Shown: positions 18,836-27,629 of the stretch, in pieces
How positions within the stretch are numbered: the stretch's first letter is position 1
Layout of the letters: the number at the start of each line of letters is the position of its first letter
Assembly (NCBI GenBank): GCA_013823855.1
Contig: PNMW01000072.1
Coordinates: forward strand, 27,849-91,848
DNA: 64,000 nucleotides
Direction: 5' to 3'
DNA from: Lysobacteraceae bacterium
Lineage (GTDB): Bacteria > Pseudomonadota > Gammaproteobacteria > Nevskiales > Nevskiaceae
The notes under the pieces: generated by a model
What the model saw: only the letters and a program-made list of their open reading frames with translations
The model's database searches: none
Told to the model about the DNA's origin: nothing
Translations under genes and position numbers: made by a program

Positions 18836-19714
18836 GTGTCGACCTGGATCGAGCTGGCCGTTGCCAGTCATTACCCCGAGTTCGCCGAAGAAGTCCTAAG
18901 TGCCTGCGGCGCGCTGTCGGTGACGATGACCGACGCCGCCGACGTGCCGGTGCTGGAGCCGCTGCCCGGCGAGACGCCGCTGTGGCCGGCGACGATCACC
19001 AAAGGCCTGTTCACCGCCGGCGCCGATCTCGACCTGGTGCGCGCCGCGCTGGCCGAGCAGTTGCCCGATGGCGACACGGCGAAGACCGAGATCCTGACCG
19101 TCGAGGACCGGGACTGGGTCCGCGCCTGGCTCGACCATGCCGAGGCCATGCAGTTCGGCGAACGGCTGTGGATCTGCCCGACCGGCTGCGAGGTGACGGC
19201 GCAGGACGCGGTGATCGTCCATCTCGACCCGGGCCTGGCCTTCGGCACCGGCACCCATCCGAGCACCTCGATGTGCCTGGACTGGCTGTCGCTGAACGAT
19301 ATCGATGGCAAGACCGTGCTCGACTACGGCTGCGGCTCCGGCGTGCTGGCGATTGCGGCACTGAAGCTCGGCGCGGCCTCGGCGCTGGCGATCGACATCG
19401 ATCCGCAGGCGATCACCGCCACGCTCGACAACGCCGGCACCAACCAGGTGGCCGAGCGGATCACCTGCGCCGGCATCGAGCATGCGCTGGTCGATCAGTA
19501 CGACATCGTCCTCGCCAACATCCTGGCGCGGCCGCTGATCGAACTGGCCGCGAAGCTCGCGGCGGCCACCCGGCCGGGCGGCCGCATCGTGCTGGCCGGC
19601 CTGCTCGAACGGCAGGCCGACGAGGTGCGCGCCGCCTACGCGCCGTGGTTCGCGTTCGAAACCGATGGCGAGCGCGACGGCTGGAACCGCATCAGCGGCG
19701 TGAAGCGCGTCTGA
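18836..19714 (+). CDS. prmA: Ribosomal protein L11 methyltransferase
   Basis: 292 residues. The N-terminal substrate-recognition domain (MSTWIELAVASHYPEFAEEV) is followed by a class I SAM-dependent methyltransferase: DPGLAFGTGTHPSTSMCLDW, motif I VLDYGCGSGVLAIAALKLGA, AIDIDPQAI, and DIVLANILARPLIELA (the NILA motif). It methylates L11 at several amino groups. The GTG start abuts the accC stop codon with no spacer, so expression is coupled to accBC. Confidence 0.96.
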   Translation: MSTWIELAVASHYPEFAEEVLSACGALSVTMTDAADVPVLEPLPGETPLWPATITKGLFTAGADLDLVRAALAEQLPDGDTAKTEILTVEDRDWVRAWLDHAEAMQFGERLWICPTGCEVTAQDAVIVHLDPGLAFGTGTHPSTSMCLDWLSLNDIDGKTVLDYGCGSGVLAIAALKLGAASALAIDIDPQAITATLDNAGTNQVAERITCAGIEHALVDQYDIVLANILARPLIELAAKLAAATRPGGRIVLAGLLERQADEVRAAYAPWFAFETDGERDGWNRISGVKRV

Positions 19715-19843
19715 AGCACGCCATGCCGGCGGTCATGTGACGAACGGGGCTACCGACGTTCGAGGCCCGTCGGTATCATCGCCGTCCCCTTTGTGAACAA
19801 GTGATGACGTCGGCATTGCTGTCGGTCATCGCGGTCGAGCGCC

Positions 19844-20173
19844 ATGTCCTCCTTGAACCCCAACGCCGCCGACGCGAAGCTGGCCGATTCCGGGGCCCCG
19901 GAATCCCGTGTTCCGGCGGTCCGTGCCGAAGACAGCAAGCCGTTGTCCACCTCGGTCGCCGAGTGCATGGACGCTTATTTCAGGACCCTCAACGGCCACG
20001 CGCCGAAGACCCTGAACCTGTATGACACGGTGCTCGAACAGGTCGAACCACCGCTGCTGCGCGCCACCCTCGACTACTGCGACGGCAACCAGTCGCGGGC
20101 AGCCGAGCTGCTCGGCCTGAACCGCGCGACCCTGCGCAAGAAGCTCATCCAGTACGGCATCAGCACACGCTGA
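19844..20173 (+). CDS. fis: DNA-binding protein Fis
   Basis: 109 residues. The C-terminal half is classical Fis: LYDTVLEQVEPPLLRATLDY followed by the helix-turn-helix GNQSRAAELLGLNRATLRKKL and ending in YGISTR. Fis bends DNA and activates rRNA and growth-phase promoters. In most gammaproteobacteria dusB lies directly upstream in the same operon; here a 129-bp non-coding gap separates fis from prmA, and dusB is missing. The N-terminal 30 residues are extended and not conserved, so the true start could be a later codon. Confidence 0.94.
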   Translation: MSSLNPNAADAKLADSGAPESRVPAVRAEDSKPLSTSVAECMDAYFRTLNGHAPKTLNLYDTVLEQVEPPLLRATLDYCDGNQSRAAELLGLNRATLRKKLIQYGISTR

Positions 20174-20216
20174 TCGCTGCCGATTTGCGCCCTCGCCGCC
20201 CGGCAACAGCGATCTC

Positions 20217-20310
20217 ACGCCAACACGCGAAGTCGCCATGAATAGCCCGATGCCTTTTCACGAAGGTCATTCTTCCGCAGCGCCGTTCTTTGCGCCTTCG
20301 CGCCCTGGCC
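20217..20310. repeat. Inverted-repeat element, copy 1 (fis-purH spacer)
   Basis: The spacer holds a short element whose ends are imperfect inverted repeats: GCCAACACGCGAAG (20219-20232) against CTTCGCGCCCTGGC (20296-20309), 11 of 14 matching when paired. Its first 29 bases (20217-20245) match 24 of 29 bases of 29813-29841 in the thiolase-fadJ spacer. It has no coding capacity and resembles REP/BIME-like or MITE-like intergenic repeats. Confidence 0.55.
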
Positions 20311-20352
20311 TGAGGCCAAGCCTTTGATGTATTCCCCGCCGACGAAACAACC

Positions 20353-21918
20353 ATGACCCTGCTGAAACCGCGCCGCGCCCTGCTGTCCGTCTCCGACAAG
20401 TCCGGCATCGTCGAACTGGCGACTGCCCTTGCTGCGCGCGGCGTCGCGCTGCTATCGACCGGCGGCACCTTCAAACTGCTGCGCGAGCACGGCGTGGCGG
20501 TCACCGAGGTGTCGGCCCACACCGGCTTCCCGGAAATGATGGACGGCCGGGTCAAGACCCTGCATCCGAAGATCCACGGCGGCCTGCTCGGCCGGCGCGG
20601 CACCGACGACGCGGTGATGGCCGAGTACGGCATCGCCCCGATCGACATCCTGGTGCTGAACCTCTATCCGTTCGAAGCGACCGTCGCCAAGCCCGACCAC
20701 ACGTTCGACGAAGCGATCGAGAACATCGATATCGGCGGCCCGGCGATGCTGCGCTCGGCGGCCAAGAACCACGCCGACGTCGCGGTGCTCACCAAGGCCA
20801 GCCAGTACGCCGGACTGCTCGCCGAACTCGACCGCGAAGGTGGCATCACCCGAGCGACCCGCTTCAAGCTGGCCGTCGCCGCGTTCAATGGTGTCGCCGC
20901 CTACGACGCCGCGATCAGCGACTACCTGTCGGCAATCGAGGCTGATGGCAGCCGCGCCGCGTTTTCCGGTCAGGCCAACCTGCGCTTCGAGAAGGTCATG
21001 GACCTGCGCTACGGCGAGAACCCGCACCAGAGTGCCGCGTTCTACCGCGATCTCAATCCGCTGCCCGGCACGCTCGGTACCTTCCAGCAGCTGCAGGGCA
21101 AGGAGCTCAGCTACAACAACATCGCCGACGCCGACGCCGCCTGGGAATGCGTGCGCAGCTTTACCAAGCCGGCCTGCGTGATCGTCAAGCACGCCAATCC
21201 CTGCGGCGTCGCGGTCAGCCTCGATGGCATCGGTCAGGCCTACGAGCTGGCCTACCAGACCGATCCGACCTCGGCCTTCGGCGGCATCATCGCCTTCAAC
21301 CGCGAAGTCGATGCGGCGACCGCCAGCGTCATGGTCGGTCGCCAGTTCATCGAAGTGCTGCTGGCACCAAGCTACTCGGCCGAAGCGCTGGAAGTCCTGA
21401 AGACCAAGGCCAACGTCCGCGTGCTGCTGATCCCGGAGGGCGATGAGCACAACAGCCACGACATCAAGCGCGTCGGCTCCGGCCTGCTGATCCAGACTGC
21501 CGATACCCGGATGATCACCGAAGCCGAGCTGAAGGTCGTCACCCGGCGCGCGCCGACCGAAGCCGAGCTGCACGACCTGATCTTTGCCTGGAAGGTCGCC
21601 AAGTTCGTCAAGTCCAACGCCATCGTCTACGCCAGGAACCGCCAGACGATCGGTGTGGGCGCCGGCCAGATGAGCCGTGTCTATTCGGCCAGGATCGCCG
21701 GCATCAAGGCGGCGGACGAAAAGCTGGTGGTCGCCGGTTCGGTGATGGCCTCGGATGCCTTCTTCCCGTTCCGCGACGGCATCGACGCAGCCGCCAAGGC
21801 TGGCATCGTCGCGGTGATCCAGCCGGGCGGCTCGATGCGCGACAGCGAAGTGATCGCCGCCGCCGATGAAGCCGGCATGGCGATGGTGTTCACCGGCGTG
21901 CGCCACTTCCGGCACTGA
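20353..21918 (+). CDS. purH: Bifunctional AICAR transformylase / IMP cyclohydrolase
   Basis: 521 residues, standard length. The N-terminal IMP cyclohydrolase (MGS-like) domain includes [43 protein letters not shown] and [14 protein letters not shown]. The AICAR transformylase domain includes [46 protein letters not shown] and the C-terminal [13 protein letters not shown] and [19 protein letters not shown]. It catalyses the last two steps of IMP synthesis. The usual downstream neighbour purD is absent; a convergent nucleotidase gene follows. Confidence 0.98.
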   Translation: MTLLKPRRALLSVSDKSGIVELATALAARGVALLSTGGTFKLLREHGVAVTEVSAHTGFPEMMDGRVKTLHPKIHGGLLGRRGTDDAVMAEYGIAPIDILVLNLYPFEATVAKPDHTFDEAIENIDIGGPAMLRSAAKNHADVAVLTKASQYAGLLAELDREGGITRATRFKLAVAAFNGVAAYDAAISDYLSAIEADGSRAAFSGQANLRFEKVMDLRYGENPHQSAAFYRDLNPLPGTLGTFQQLQGKELSYNNIADADAAWECVRSFTKPACVIVKHANPCGVAVSLDGIGQAYELAYQTDPTSAFGGIIAFNREVDAATASVMVGRQFIEVLLAPSYSAEALEVLKTKANVRVLLIPEGDEHNSHDIKRVGSGLLIQTADTRMITEAELKVVTRRAPTEAELHDLIFAWKVAKFVKSNAIVYARNRQTIGVGAGQMSRVYSARIAGIKAADEKLVVAGSVMASDAFFPFRDGIDAAAKAGIVAVIQPGGSMRDSEVIAAADEAGMAMVFTGVRHFRH

Positions 21919-21983
21919 CGTCACGGCACTTCGGCCGCGCGAGGCTGCCGGGCCGGCGCGCAACCGGCGTTCCGCGCGGACGC

Positions 21984-22919
21984 TCAGGTGCTCCGGCGGT
22001 TGAGCCGCCCGAACGGGATGTGCACGCAGGGCAGGTTCTCGGCGGCCGGCGTCAGATGGCTGAGCTGGTCGTCGAAGAACACGTGCGGGCGCAGCACGTC
22101 CAGCACCCGGCGCTTCTCGACCCCGCCGAGGAAGAACGCCTCGTTCACGTGCACGCCCCAGTCGCGCATCGTCGTGATCACGCGCTCGTGTGCCGGTGCG
22201 TTGCGGGCCGTCACGATCGCCACCCGCAGCTTGCGGCGATAGGCCGGATCGTCCTCGACGCAGCGGCCCTCGACATCCTGGATACGACGCAGCTTACGCA
22301 GGAACCCCGCGAGCAACCCCGGCGACACCGGCACCTGCGCGTGACGCGTCTCGTGATCCTGGAACGCGGCGAGGCCGCCATCCTGGAACACCGATTCCGA
22401 CTCCTCGCCGGCGAGCACGCCGTCGAAGTCGAAGGCGATGCGCAGTTCGTCGTCGCGGCCGTCGTCGGTGAACTGCGAATCCAGCACCTGCCCGGCCGGA
22501 TGCCCTGCCTCGATCGCGGCGCGCACGTCGCCGCCGTTGGCCGACAGGAACAGGCTGATCGCGAGCGGCGCGATGTAGCGGTGCGGCGAGCCGCCTTCAA
22601 GGAACACCGCGCGCGTGATCGCGAGTTCGTGGTGGCGGATCGCGTGCATCACGCGCAGCCCCGTGTCCGGATCGTTCTTCGAGAGCAGGATCACCTCGAC
22701 GAGCGGATCGTCGGCGGGGGCCAGCGCGTTCAGTGACAGCAGCCGCCGGACGAACGGGAACGCGACGCCGGGCAAAAGCGGCTGACCCTGGAGGCGGCGC
22801 TGGTAGGTGCGGTATGCGGCTTCGCCGTCGCGGCGGAACACCGCGTCGGACTCGGTGAGATCGAACAACGCGCTCGAGGCGAGTCCGATGACGAGGCGAG
22901 AATCGAGGTCGTAGGGCAT
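21984..22919 (-). CDS. Cytosolic 5'-nucleotidase (NT5C1-like)
   Basis: 311 residues of the bacterial '5-nucleotidase' (PF06189-type) family. Diagnostic stretches are LVIGLASSALFDLTESDAVF at the N-terminus, VILLSKNDPDTGLRVMHAI, HHELAITRAVFLEGG, the HAD-like FDFDGVLAGEESESVF, VAIVTARNAPAHERVI and FDDQLSHLTPAAE. It would release nucleosides from 5'-nucleotides. It sits opposite purH, a fitting purine-metabolism neighbour. The start at MPYDLDSR is chosen because homology begins there, although the frame is open for 56 more codons upstream. Confidence 0.85.
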   Translation of the reverse strand: MPYDLDSRLVIGLASSALFDLTESDAVFRRDGEAAYRTYQRRLQGQPLLPGVAFPFVRRLLSLNALAPADDPLVEVILLSKNDPDTGLRVMHAIRHHELAITRAVFLEGGSPHRYIAPLAISLFLSANGGDVRAAIEAGHPAGQVLDSQFTDDGRDDELRIAFDFDGVLAGEESESVFQDGGLAAFQDHETRHAQVPVSPGLLAGFLRKLRRIQDVEGRCVEDDPAYRRKLRVAIVTARNAPAHERVITTMRDWGVHVNEAFFLGGVEKRRVLDVLRPHVFFDDQLSHLTPAAENLPCVHIPFGRLNRRST

Positions 22920-22960
22920 GCGCACATTGTCGCGCGCCGCAAGCACTGCGCGGCGGTCGC

Positions 22961-24145
22961 CTACTTGCGCTCGATGCGGATATCGCCGCTGAAACTCGAC
23001 AGTTCCAGGCGCGCGCCGCGACCATCGCCCCAGACGTACTCGCGCTTGCGGCTGGAATGGTTCTCCACCGTCTGCGCGCCCTCGCATTCGACATCGCCGC
23101 TGAAGCTTTTCAGCAGGGCCGTTCCCGACAGCGACTGCGGCACGATCATGGTGATCTCGCCGGACAGCGTCTGGCCGCTGACCTGGGCGCCGGCGTCGAG
23201 CGCCACGTCGAGGCGGATGTCGCCGCTGATCGACTTCAGCTTCAGGTCGGAAAAGCGCCCGCCACGCGCCAGATCGACATTGCCGGACACCGTTTCCAAT
23301 GCCAGCTGGCCGCTCAGGCCGTCGAGGTCGAGATCGCCGCTGACACTGTTGATGCGCGTCGACTTCGACGCCGGCGCCTTGAGCGTCAGATCGCCGCTGA
23401 CCGTCTGCACCGACACTTCCGGCGAGCCGAGCACCAGGTGCACGTCGCCGCTGACGGTGTTGACCTTGACCGGCCCGCGCGGGCCGTTGACGACGACGTC
23501 GGCGCTGACCGATTCCAGCTCGACGCGGGCATTGTTCGGGACCTTCAGCTCCAGCACCGTGTCGTTGCTGCTGCGCGATTTCCTCGGCAGCTTGACCACC
23601 ACGTTGACCTCGTTGGAGTCGCCGTTGATGTCCAGCGTTTCCAGGTTGCCGCCGAGGCGGCCGCCGATCCGGACCTCGTTACGGTCCCAGACCGAGACAT
23701 CGATGATGCCGGCGACGTTGTTGACATAGACCCGGCCGTTCGATTTCAGCGACCGCGTCTGGTCGATCACTGCACCGTTGGCGTCGCTGCTGCCGTAGCG
23801 GCTGGTACTGCGGGCGACGGCATCGGCTTCGACCGCGGCGATCATCGCGTCGAAGCGGCTGGCATCGATATCGGCATCCAGTTCGGCGAGTTGCTCCAGG
23901 TGGCGCAGTTCGACGAGGTTTTCCAGCCCCTGCAAGCGGACCAGCGCCTGCGCCCTGCTGTGTTCGACATGGCCTGCGAGTTCCGGGCTCAGCGGGCGCT
24001 GGCGCGGCGCGGCGGGCGCGGCAGGTGCTTCGGGGGCAACGGGTGCGGCAGGCGGGGCCGACGGTTCGCCGGCCGCCGCATTCAGGCTCATCGCGAGCAA
24101 TGCGGAGGCGGCAACGACGGTGCGATCGAAACGCGGGCGGAACAT
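22961..24145 (-). CDS. DUF4097 beta-repeat protein, probable exported
   Basis: 394 residues. A signal peptide ends near LNAAAG, followed by a Pro/Ala-rich segment (27-55) and a helical region (60-110). From about residue 150 the protein consists of short beta repeats with a [ST]-[VIF]-SG-[DNE] core: TVSGDVHL, TVSGDLTL, SVSGDLDL, TVSGNVDL, SISGDIRL, TLSGEITM, SFSGDVEC and SFSGDIRI. DUF4097 proteins form a bactofilin/adhesin-like solenoid of unknown role and are often encoded next to sigma/anti-sigma pairs, as here (27 bp after the anti-sigma candidate). It may act in envelope-stress sensing. Confidence 0.85.
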   Translation of the reverse strand: MFRPRFDRTVVAASALLAMSLNAAAGEPSAPPAAPVAPEAPAAPAAPRQRPLSPELAGHVEHSRAQALVRLQGLENLVELRHLEQLAELDADIDASRFDAMIAAVEADAVARSTSRYGSSDANGAVIDQTRSLKSNGRVYVNNVAGIIDVSVWDRNEVRIGGRLGGNLETLDINGDSNEVNVVVKLPRKSRSSNDTVLELKVPNNARVELESVSADVVVNGPRGPVKVNTVSGDVHLVLGSPEVSVQTVSGDLTLKAPASKSTRINSVSGDLDLDGLSGQLALETVSGNVDLARGGRFSDLKLKSISGDIRLDVALDAGAQVSGQTLSGEITMIVPQSLSGTALLKSFSGDVECEGAQTVENHSSRKREYVWGDGRGARLELSSFSGDIRIERK

Positions 24146-24173
24146 GGCGTGAGGCCTCGGGGAATGCAGCGAA

Positions 24174-24953
24174 TCAGGGATGATCGACCAGCGCGGCGCG
24201 CAGGCCCTGCTGGTGCTGGCGGGCGCTGTCGAGCAATGCCTGCAGGTAGGCGGCATCGTCGGGATCGGCGGCGAGCGCTTTCTCGATCTGCGCTTCCGCC
24301 GTGTTGACGATCTTCAGGTTGGCGCGCACCAGCGCCCGCGTCTCGCGGGAAATCGGCCGGTAGCCGGCGCGCCGCAGCGCCGCCGCTTCCTCGCCGCCTC
24401 GGGTGTAGCCGAGAGTGGCGGCGAAGACTTCGGCGGACGGCCGCAGCGGCGCCTTGGCACTGGCGACCGGACCGACGTTCGCGGGGGCGACGTCGCGATC
24501 GACGACCAGAGCGAACACCACGAGCAGCGAGGCCGCCAGCGATGCGGCCGCCGCCCACCCCATCGCCTGACGATGGCGCGGCGGGCGTCGCTCGATGCGC
24601 GCAACGACACCCGCCCAGAGATCACGCGCCGGCGCCTGGTCATGACGCAGCGCCGGCAGCGCGGTACGCAGCGTTTCGGGCAGCGCCAGCTGATCGCGCA
24701 GCGCCGGATCCGCGATCCGCTGCGCGACCCCGGCCCAGAGATCCTGCGCTGGCGCGGCATCGCGGCGCAGCGCGCGCAGTTCGGCGCCAATTGCGGCGTC
24801 GAGTTCCAGATGGTCGCGCTCGGCAGGATCGGCGATCCGCGCGGCGATGCCGGCCCACAGGTCGCGGCCGGGGGCCTGATCGGCGCGCAGCGTCGCCAAC
24901 GAGGTGGCCTCGGTGTCGGCCGCCTGCGACTCACGGCTATTCGGCAGGCTCAT
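24174..24953 (-). CDS. Putative anti-sigma factor with triple DLWAG repeat
   Basis: 259 residues. The first half contains three tandem copies of a roughly 38-residue unit: APGRDLWAGIAARIADPAER, APAQDLWAGVAQRIADPALR and APARDLWAGVVARIERRPPR. One membrane helix follows (AMGWAAAASLAASLLVVFAL, about 130-150), then a periplasmic helical tail with TRALVRANLKIVNTAEAQIE. A cytoplasmic N-terminus, one membrane span and position directly after the ECF sigma gene (4-bp ATGA overlap) all fit an anti-sigma factor. The HxxxCxxC zinc motif of ZAS-type anti-sigmas is absent. The role is inferred from context. Confidence 0.72.
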   Translation of the reverse strand: MSLPNSRESQAADTEATSLATLRADQAPGRDLWAGIAARIADPAERDHLELDAAIGAELRALRRDAAPAQDLWAGVAQRIADPALRDQLALPETLRTALPALRHDQAPARDLWAGVVARIERRPPRHRQAMGWAAAASLAASLLVVFALVVDRDVAPANVGPVASAKAPLRPSAEVFAATLGYTRGGEEAAALRRAGYRPISRETRALVRANLKIVNTAEAQIEKALAADPDDAAYLQALLDSARQHQQGLRAALVDHP

Positions 24954-25573
24954 GACAGCATCGCCTGCAGCAAACGGCGCGCGCGGTGCAGCTGCGCCTT
25001 GGAGGTGCCGACGGCGATGCCGGTCAGCTCGCTGATTTCCTCGTGCTGATAGCCCTCGACGTCATAAAGCATCAGCACGGTGCGAGCACCCTTGGGCAAC
25101 TTGGCCAGCGCGCGTTCGAGATCGATGCGGCTGCCGATGTCGTCCTGGCGGACCGGCTCGATCGGATCCAGGCCATCGCTGCCGGCTTCGCCGTCGGCGC
25201 CCGGCTGGATCTCGTCCTCGAAGCTCACCCAGCGGCGCAGCAGGCGGTGCTCGCCGAGCACGACATTGACGGTCAGCCGATGCATCCAGGTGCTGAAGCG
25301 GCTTTCGCCCCGGAAGCTGGCCAACTTTTCCCAGGCACGCACGAAGGCATCCTGGGTGGCCTGCTCGGCGCGCGAGACATCACCGTGGCACAGGCGCAGG
25401 CACAGGCCGTAGATGCGGTCGACGTTGAGCCGGTACAGACGCTCGAACGCCCGTGCGTCGCCGGCTGCGGCGAGCCGGACGAGCTGGTGATCCTCGGGCT
25501 CGGCCTCGGGGCTCGCGGCGGCAGCGGCTGGCAGGGCAGCGTCCATCGTCATGGTCAGGGTCGCGGTCGTCAT
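24950..25573 (-). CDS. ECF-type RNA polymerase sigma factor
   Basis: 207 residues. Region sigma-2 spans LVRLAAAGDARAFERLYRLN to FSTWMHRLTVNVVLGEHRLL, with the -10-binding core AEQATQDAFVRAWEKLASFR. Region sigma-4 is LPKGARTVLMLYDVEGYQHE then ISELTGIAVGTSKAQLHRAR, the -35-binding helix-turn-helix. The first 20 residues are Ala-rich and could be dispensable. It is the first gene of a three-gene unit (sigma, anti-sigma candidate, DUF4097). ECF factors of this form usually activate their own promoter, but no promoter could be assigned in the 134-bp gap upstream. Confidence 0.92.
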   Translation of the reverse strand: MTTATLTMTMDAALPAAAAASPEAEPEDHQLVRLAAAGDARAFERLYRLNVDRIYGLCLRLCHGDVSRAEQATQDAFVRAWEKLASFRGESRFSTWMHRLTVNVVLGEHRLLRRWVSFEDEIQPGADGEAGSDGLDPIEPVRQDDIGSRIDLERALAKLPKGARTVLMLYDVEGYQHEEISELTGIAVGTSKAQLHRARRLLQAMLS

Positions 25574-25707
25574 TGCTGCTCAGATGCGCTACATCGCCTC
25601 GGGGTTTGAACGCGCCCGAGCCGCAGCCGCAGCGGACAGCCGATAATACGACCGTTCACGGCGCCGCCCGGCCCGTCCATCGTTTCCAGTCCACAGGCGC
25701 TTCGCAC

Positions 25708-26475
25708 ATGTCCGTCGTTCACCAGTTGAGGGTCGTCAGTTCCGTGCTCGCCTCGACCGCGCGCGGCTGGCGCGGCAGCCTGTCGTTCCGGCCGACCACC
25801 CGCCAGCCCGAGCAGCTGCTGCGCCTCTACGAATTCGAGGCCAGCCCGTTCTGCCGGCTGGTCCGCGAAGCCCTGAGCGAGATGGATCTCGACGCGCTGA
25901 TCCTGCCCTGCCCGTCCGGCGGCAGCCGCTTCCGGCCGGAGGCGGTGGATCTCGGCGGCAAGGCGCTGTTTCCGTACCTCGTCGATCCGAACACCGGCCG
26001 GGCGCTGTACGAATCGGCCGACATCATCGACTACCTGGCCGAAACCTATGGCGGCCAGTTGCGTGCACCGCGCGGACTGCGCCGCAAGAGCGCGATCGCC
26101 GCAGCCTTTGCCACCACGCTGGTGCGCGCCGCGCGCGGCCTGAAGGCGGCGCCGTCGAAGGCGCCGGACGAGCCGCTGACGCTGTACAGCTTCGAGTCGA
26201 GCCCGTATTCGCGGCTGGTGCGCGAGCGGCTGTCGGAGCTGGAACTGCCGTACGTGCTGCGCAATACCGCCAAGGCGCGCTGGGAGGATATCGGCCCGCC
26301 GCAGATCCGTTCGACGTTCTTCCCCGAACTGCCGGTCGAAGGCCGCAACCGGCTGGCGCTGCTGGCCCGTGCCGGCCGCGTCCAGCTGCCGTATCTGGTC
26401 GATCCGAACACCGGCACCGAGCTGTTCGAATCCGAGGCGATCCTCGCCTACCTCGATCGCACCTACGCCGCATGA
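25708..26475 (+). CDS. Tandem glutathione S-transferase N-domain protein
   Basis: 255 residues with two thioredoxin-fold GST-N domains in a row. The first (about 32-115) has LLRLYEFEASPFCRLVREAL and ends FPYLVDPNTGRALYESADI. The second (about 155-250) has LTLYSFESSPYSRLVRERLS and ends LPYLVDPNTGTELFESEAIL. The first keeps a Cys in the SPFC motif; the second has SPYS. No helical GST-C domain is visible, so this is a glutaredoxin-like duplication rather than a standard transferase. ATG at 25708 starts near the homology. Its stop overlaps the LysE gene by 4 bp (ATGA). Confidence 0.85.
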   Translation: MSVVHQLRVVSSVLASTARGWRGSLSFRPTTRQPEQLLRLYEFEASPFCRLVREALSEMDLDALILPCPSGGSRFRPEAVDLGGKALFPYLVDPNTGRALYESADIIDYLAETYGGQLRAPRGLRRKSAIAAAFATTLVRAARGLKAAPSKAPDEPLTLYSFESSPYSRLVRERLSELELPYVLRNTAKARWEDIGPPQIRSTFFPELPVEGRNRLALLARAGRVQLPYLVDPNTGTELFESEAILAYLDRTYAA

Positions 26476-27122
26476 GCGGGCTGGCGACCAGCCCGGCGTC
26501 GCTGTTCGCGACCGTCGCCATCGCCCATGCGCTGGCGGTGATGAGCCCGGGACCGGACCTCGCCGTGGTCACCCGGCAGACACTGGCGCACGGCCGCCGC
26601 GCCGGCCTGCTGACCGCGCTCGGCATCGCCGGCGGCATCAGCTTCCACGTCGCCTACGGCATGTTCGGGCTGGCGTTCGCGATCGAGCGGTTTCCAGCGC
26701 TGCTCATGGTGCTGCGGGTGATCGGCGCGGCGCTGCTGCTGTGGATCGGCTGGGGCGCTATCCGGGCGCAGCCGCTGGCCGATCCAGTCGCCGCCATGCC
26801 GGCCAGCGACGGCCAGCGCGCGGCCGCCGGCGATTTCACCATCGGACTGGCCACCAACCTGCTGAACGTCAAGGCGATGCTGTTCTTCGTCGCGCTGTGT
26901 TCGGCGGTGATCACCGGCGCGACCTCGACCGCGGTCAAGCTCGGCCTCGGCGCCTGGATGATCGTCACCACCGGGCTGTGGTTCGGTGTCGTGGCCTGGA
27001 CGCTCGGCCATCCGCGCATCCGCAGCCGCCTGGTGCGCAGCGCGCACTGGATCGACCGGGCGATGGGCGCAATCCTGCTCTTGTTGGGCACCGGCATGCT
27101 GTGGTCGGTATTGCATGGCTGA
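26472..27122 (+). CDS. LysE/RhtB family exporter
   Basis: 216 residues with about six membrane helices. Family signatures are VMSPGPDLAVVTRQTLAHGR near the N-terminus, AGLLTALGIAGGISFHVAYG and TIGLATNLLNVKAMLFFVAL. Members export amino acids such as lysine, threonine or homoserine lactones. Start overlaps the stop of the GST-like gene, so they are co-translated. The substrate is not deducible. Confidence 0.9.
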   Translation: MSGLATSPASLFATVAIAHALAVMSPGPDLAVVTRQTLAHGRRAGLLTALGIAGGISFHVAYGMFGLAFAIERFPALLMVLRVIGAALLLWIGWGAIRAQPLADPVAAMPASDGQRAAAGDFTIGLATNLLNVKAMLFFVALCSAVITGATSTAVKLGLGAWMIVTTGLWFGVVAWTLGHPRIRSRLVRSAHWIDRAMGAILLLLGTGMLWSVLHG

Positions 27123-27178
27123 AGCGGGTGGCGCGGGGTTATCGTTGCCGCATCCCCCAGCCTGTCGAGGACATCGCC

Positions 27179-27589
27179 GTGAGTCTTAGATCAACGATCA
27201 CGCCGTCGATGCTCTATCACGACGCCCCGACCGCCATCGCCTGGCTGGAGCGGGCGTTTGACTTCAAGCCGCATCTGGTCGTGCCCGGCGACAACGGCAC
27301 CATCGCCCACGCCCAGCTGACCTATGGCAACGGCATGATCATGATCGGCTCGGCGGAAACCTTCGGCTTCCCGGACCTGCTGAAGACGCCGCGCGAAGTC
27401 GGCGGCATCGGCACCCAGGAGGTCTGCGTGACGGTCACCGATGCCGACGCCCACCACGCCCGCGCCGTGGCAGCCGGTGCCGTGGTGGTGACGCCGCTGG
27501 TCGACAAGGACTACGGCGGACGAGGTTATTCAGCCCGCGATCCGGAAGGTCATGTCTGGCACTTCGGGACTTACGATCCGTGGGCTTGA
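27179..27589 (+). CDS. VOC (glyoxalase-like) family protein
   Basis: 136 residues of the PhnB/glyoxalase-bleomycin-resistance fold: LYHDAPTAIAWLERAFDFKP, HAQLTYGNGMIMIGS, the central EVCVTVTDADAHHARAVAAG and the C-terminal GYSARDPEGHVWHFGTYDPW. It probably binds a metal or small hydrophobic ligand; the reaction is unknown. The GTG start is supported by GAGGA 6-10 bases upstream. It follows the LysE gene after 56 bp and may be in the same unit. Confidence 0.85.
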   Translation: MSLRSTITPSMLYHDAPTAIAWLERAFDFKPHLVVPGDNGTIAHAQLTYGNGMIMIGSAETFGFPDLLKTPREVGGIGTQEVCVTVTDADAHHARAVAAGAVVVTPLVDKDYGGRGYSARDPEGHVWHFGTYDPWA

Positions 27590-27599
27590 GCCTGTATCC

Positions 27600-27623
27600 C
27601 CTCCCCCGCTCGCGTGGGGAAGG
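27600..27623. terminator. Weak hairpin between convergent VOC and tetR genes
   Basis: CCTCCCCC (27600-27607) pairs with GGGGAAGG (27616-27623) with one mismatch, across an 8-base loop. It lies in the 40-bp gap between two convergent stops and could terminate either gene, but there is no T run. Confidence 0.3.
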
Positions 27624-27629
27624 AGACCA

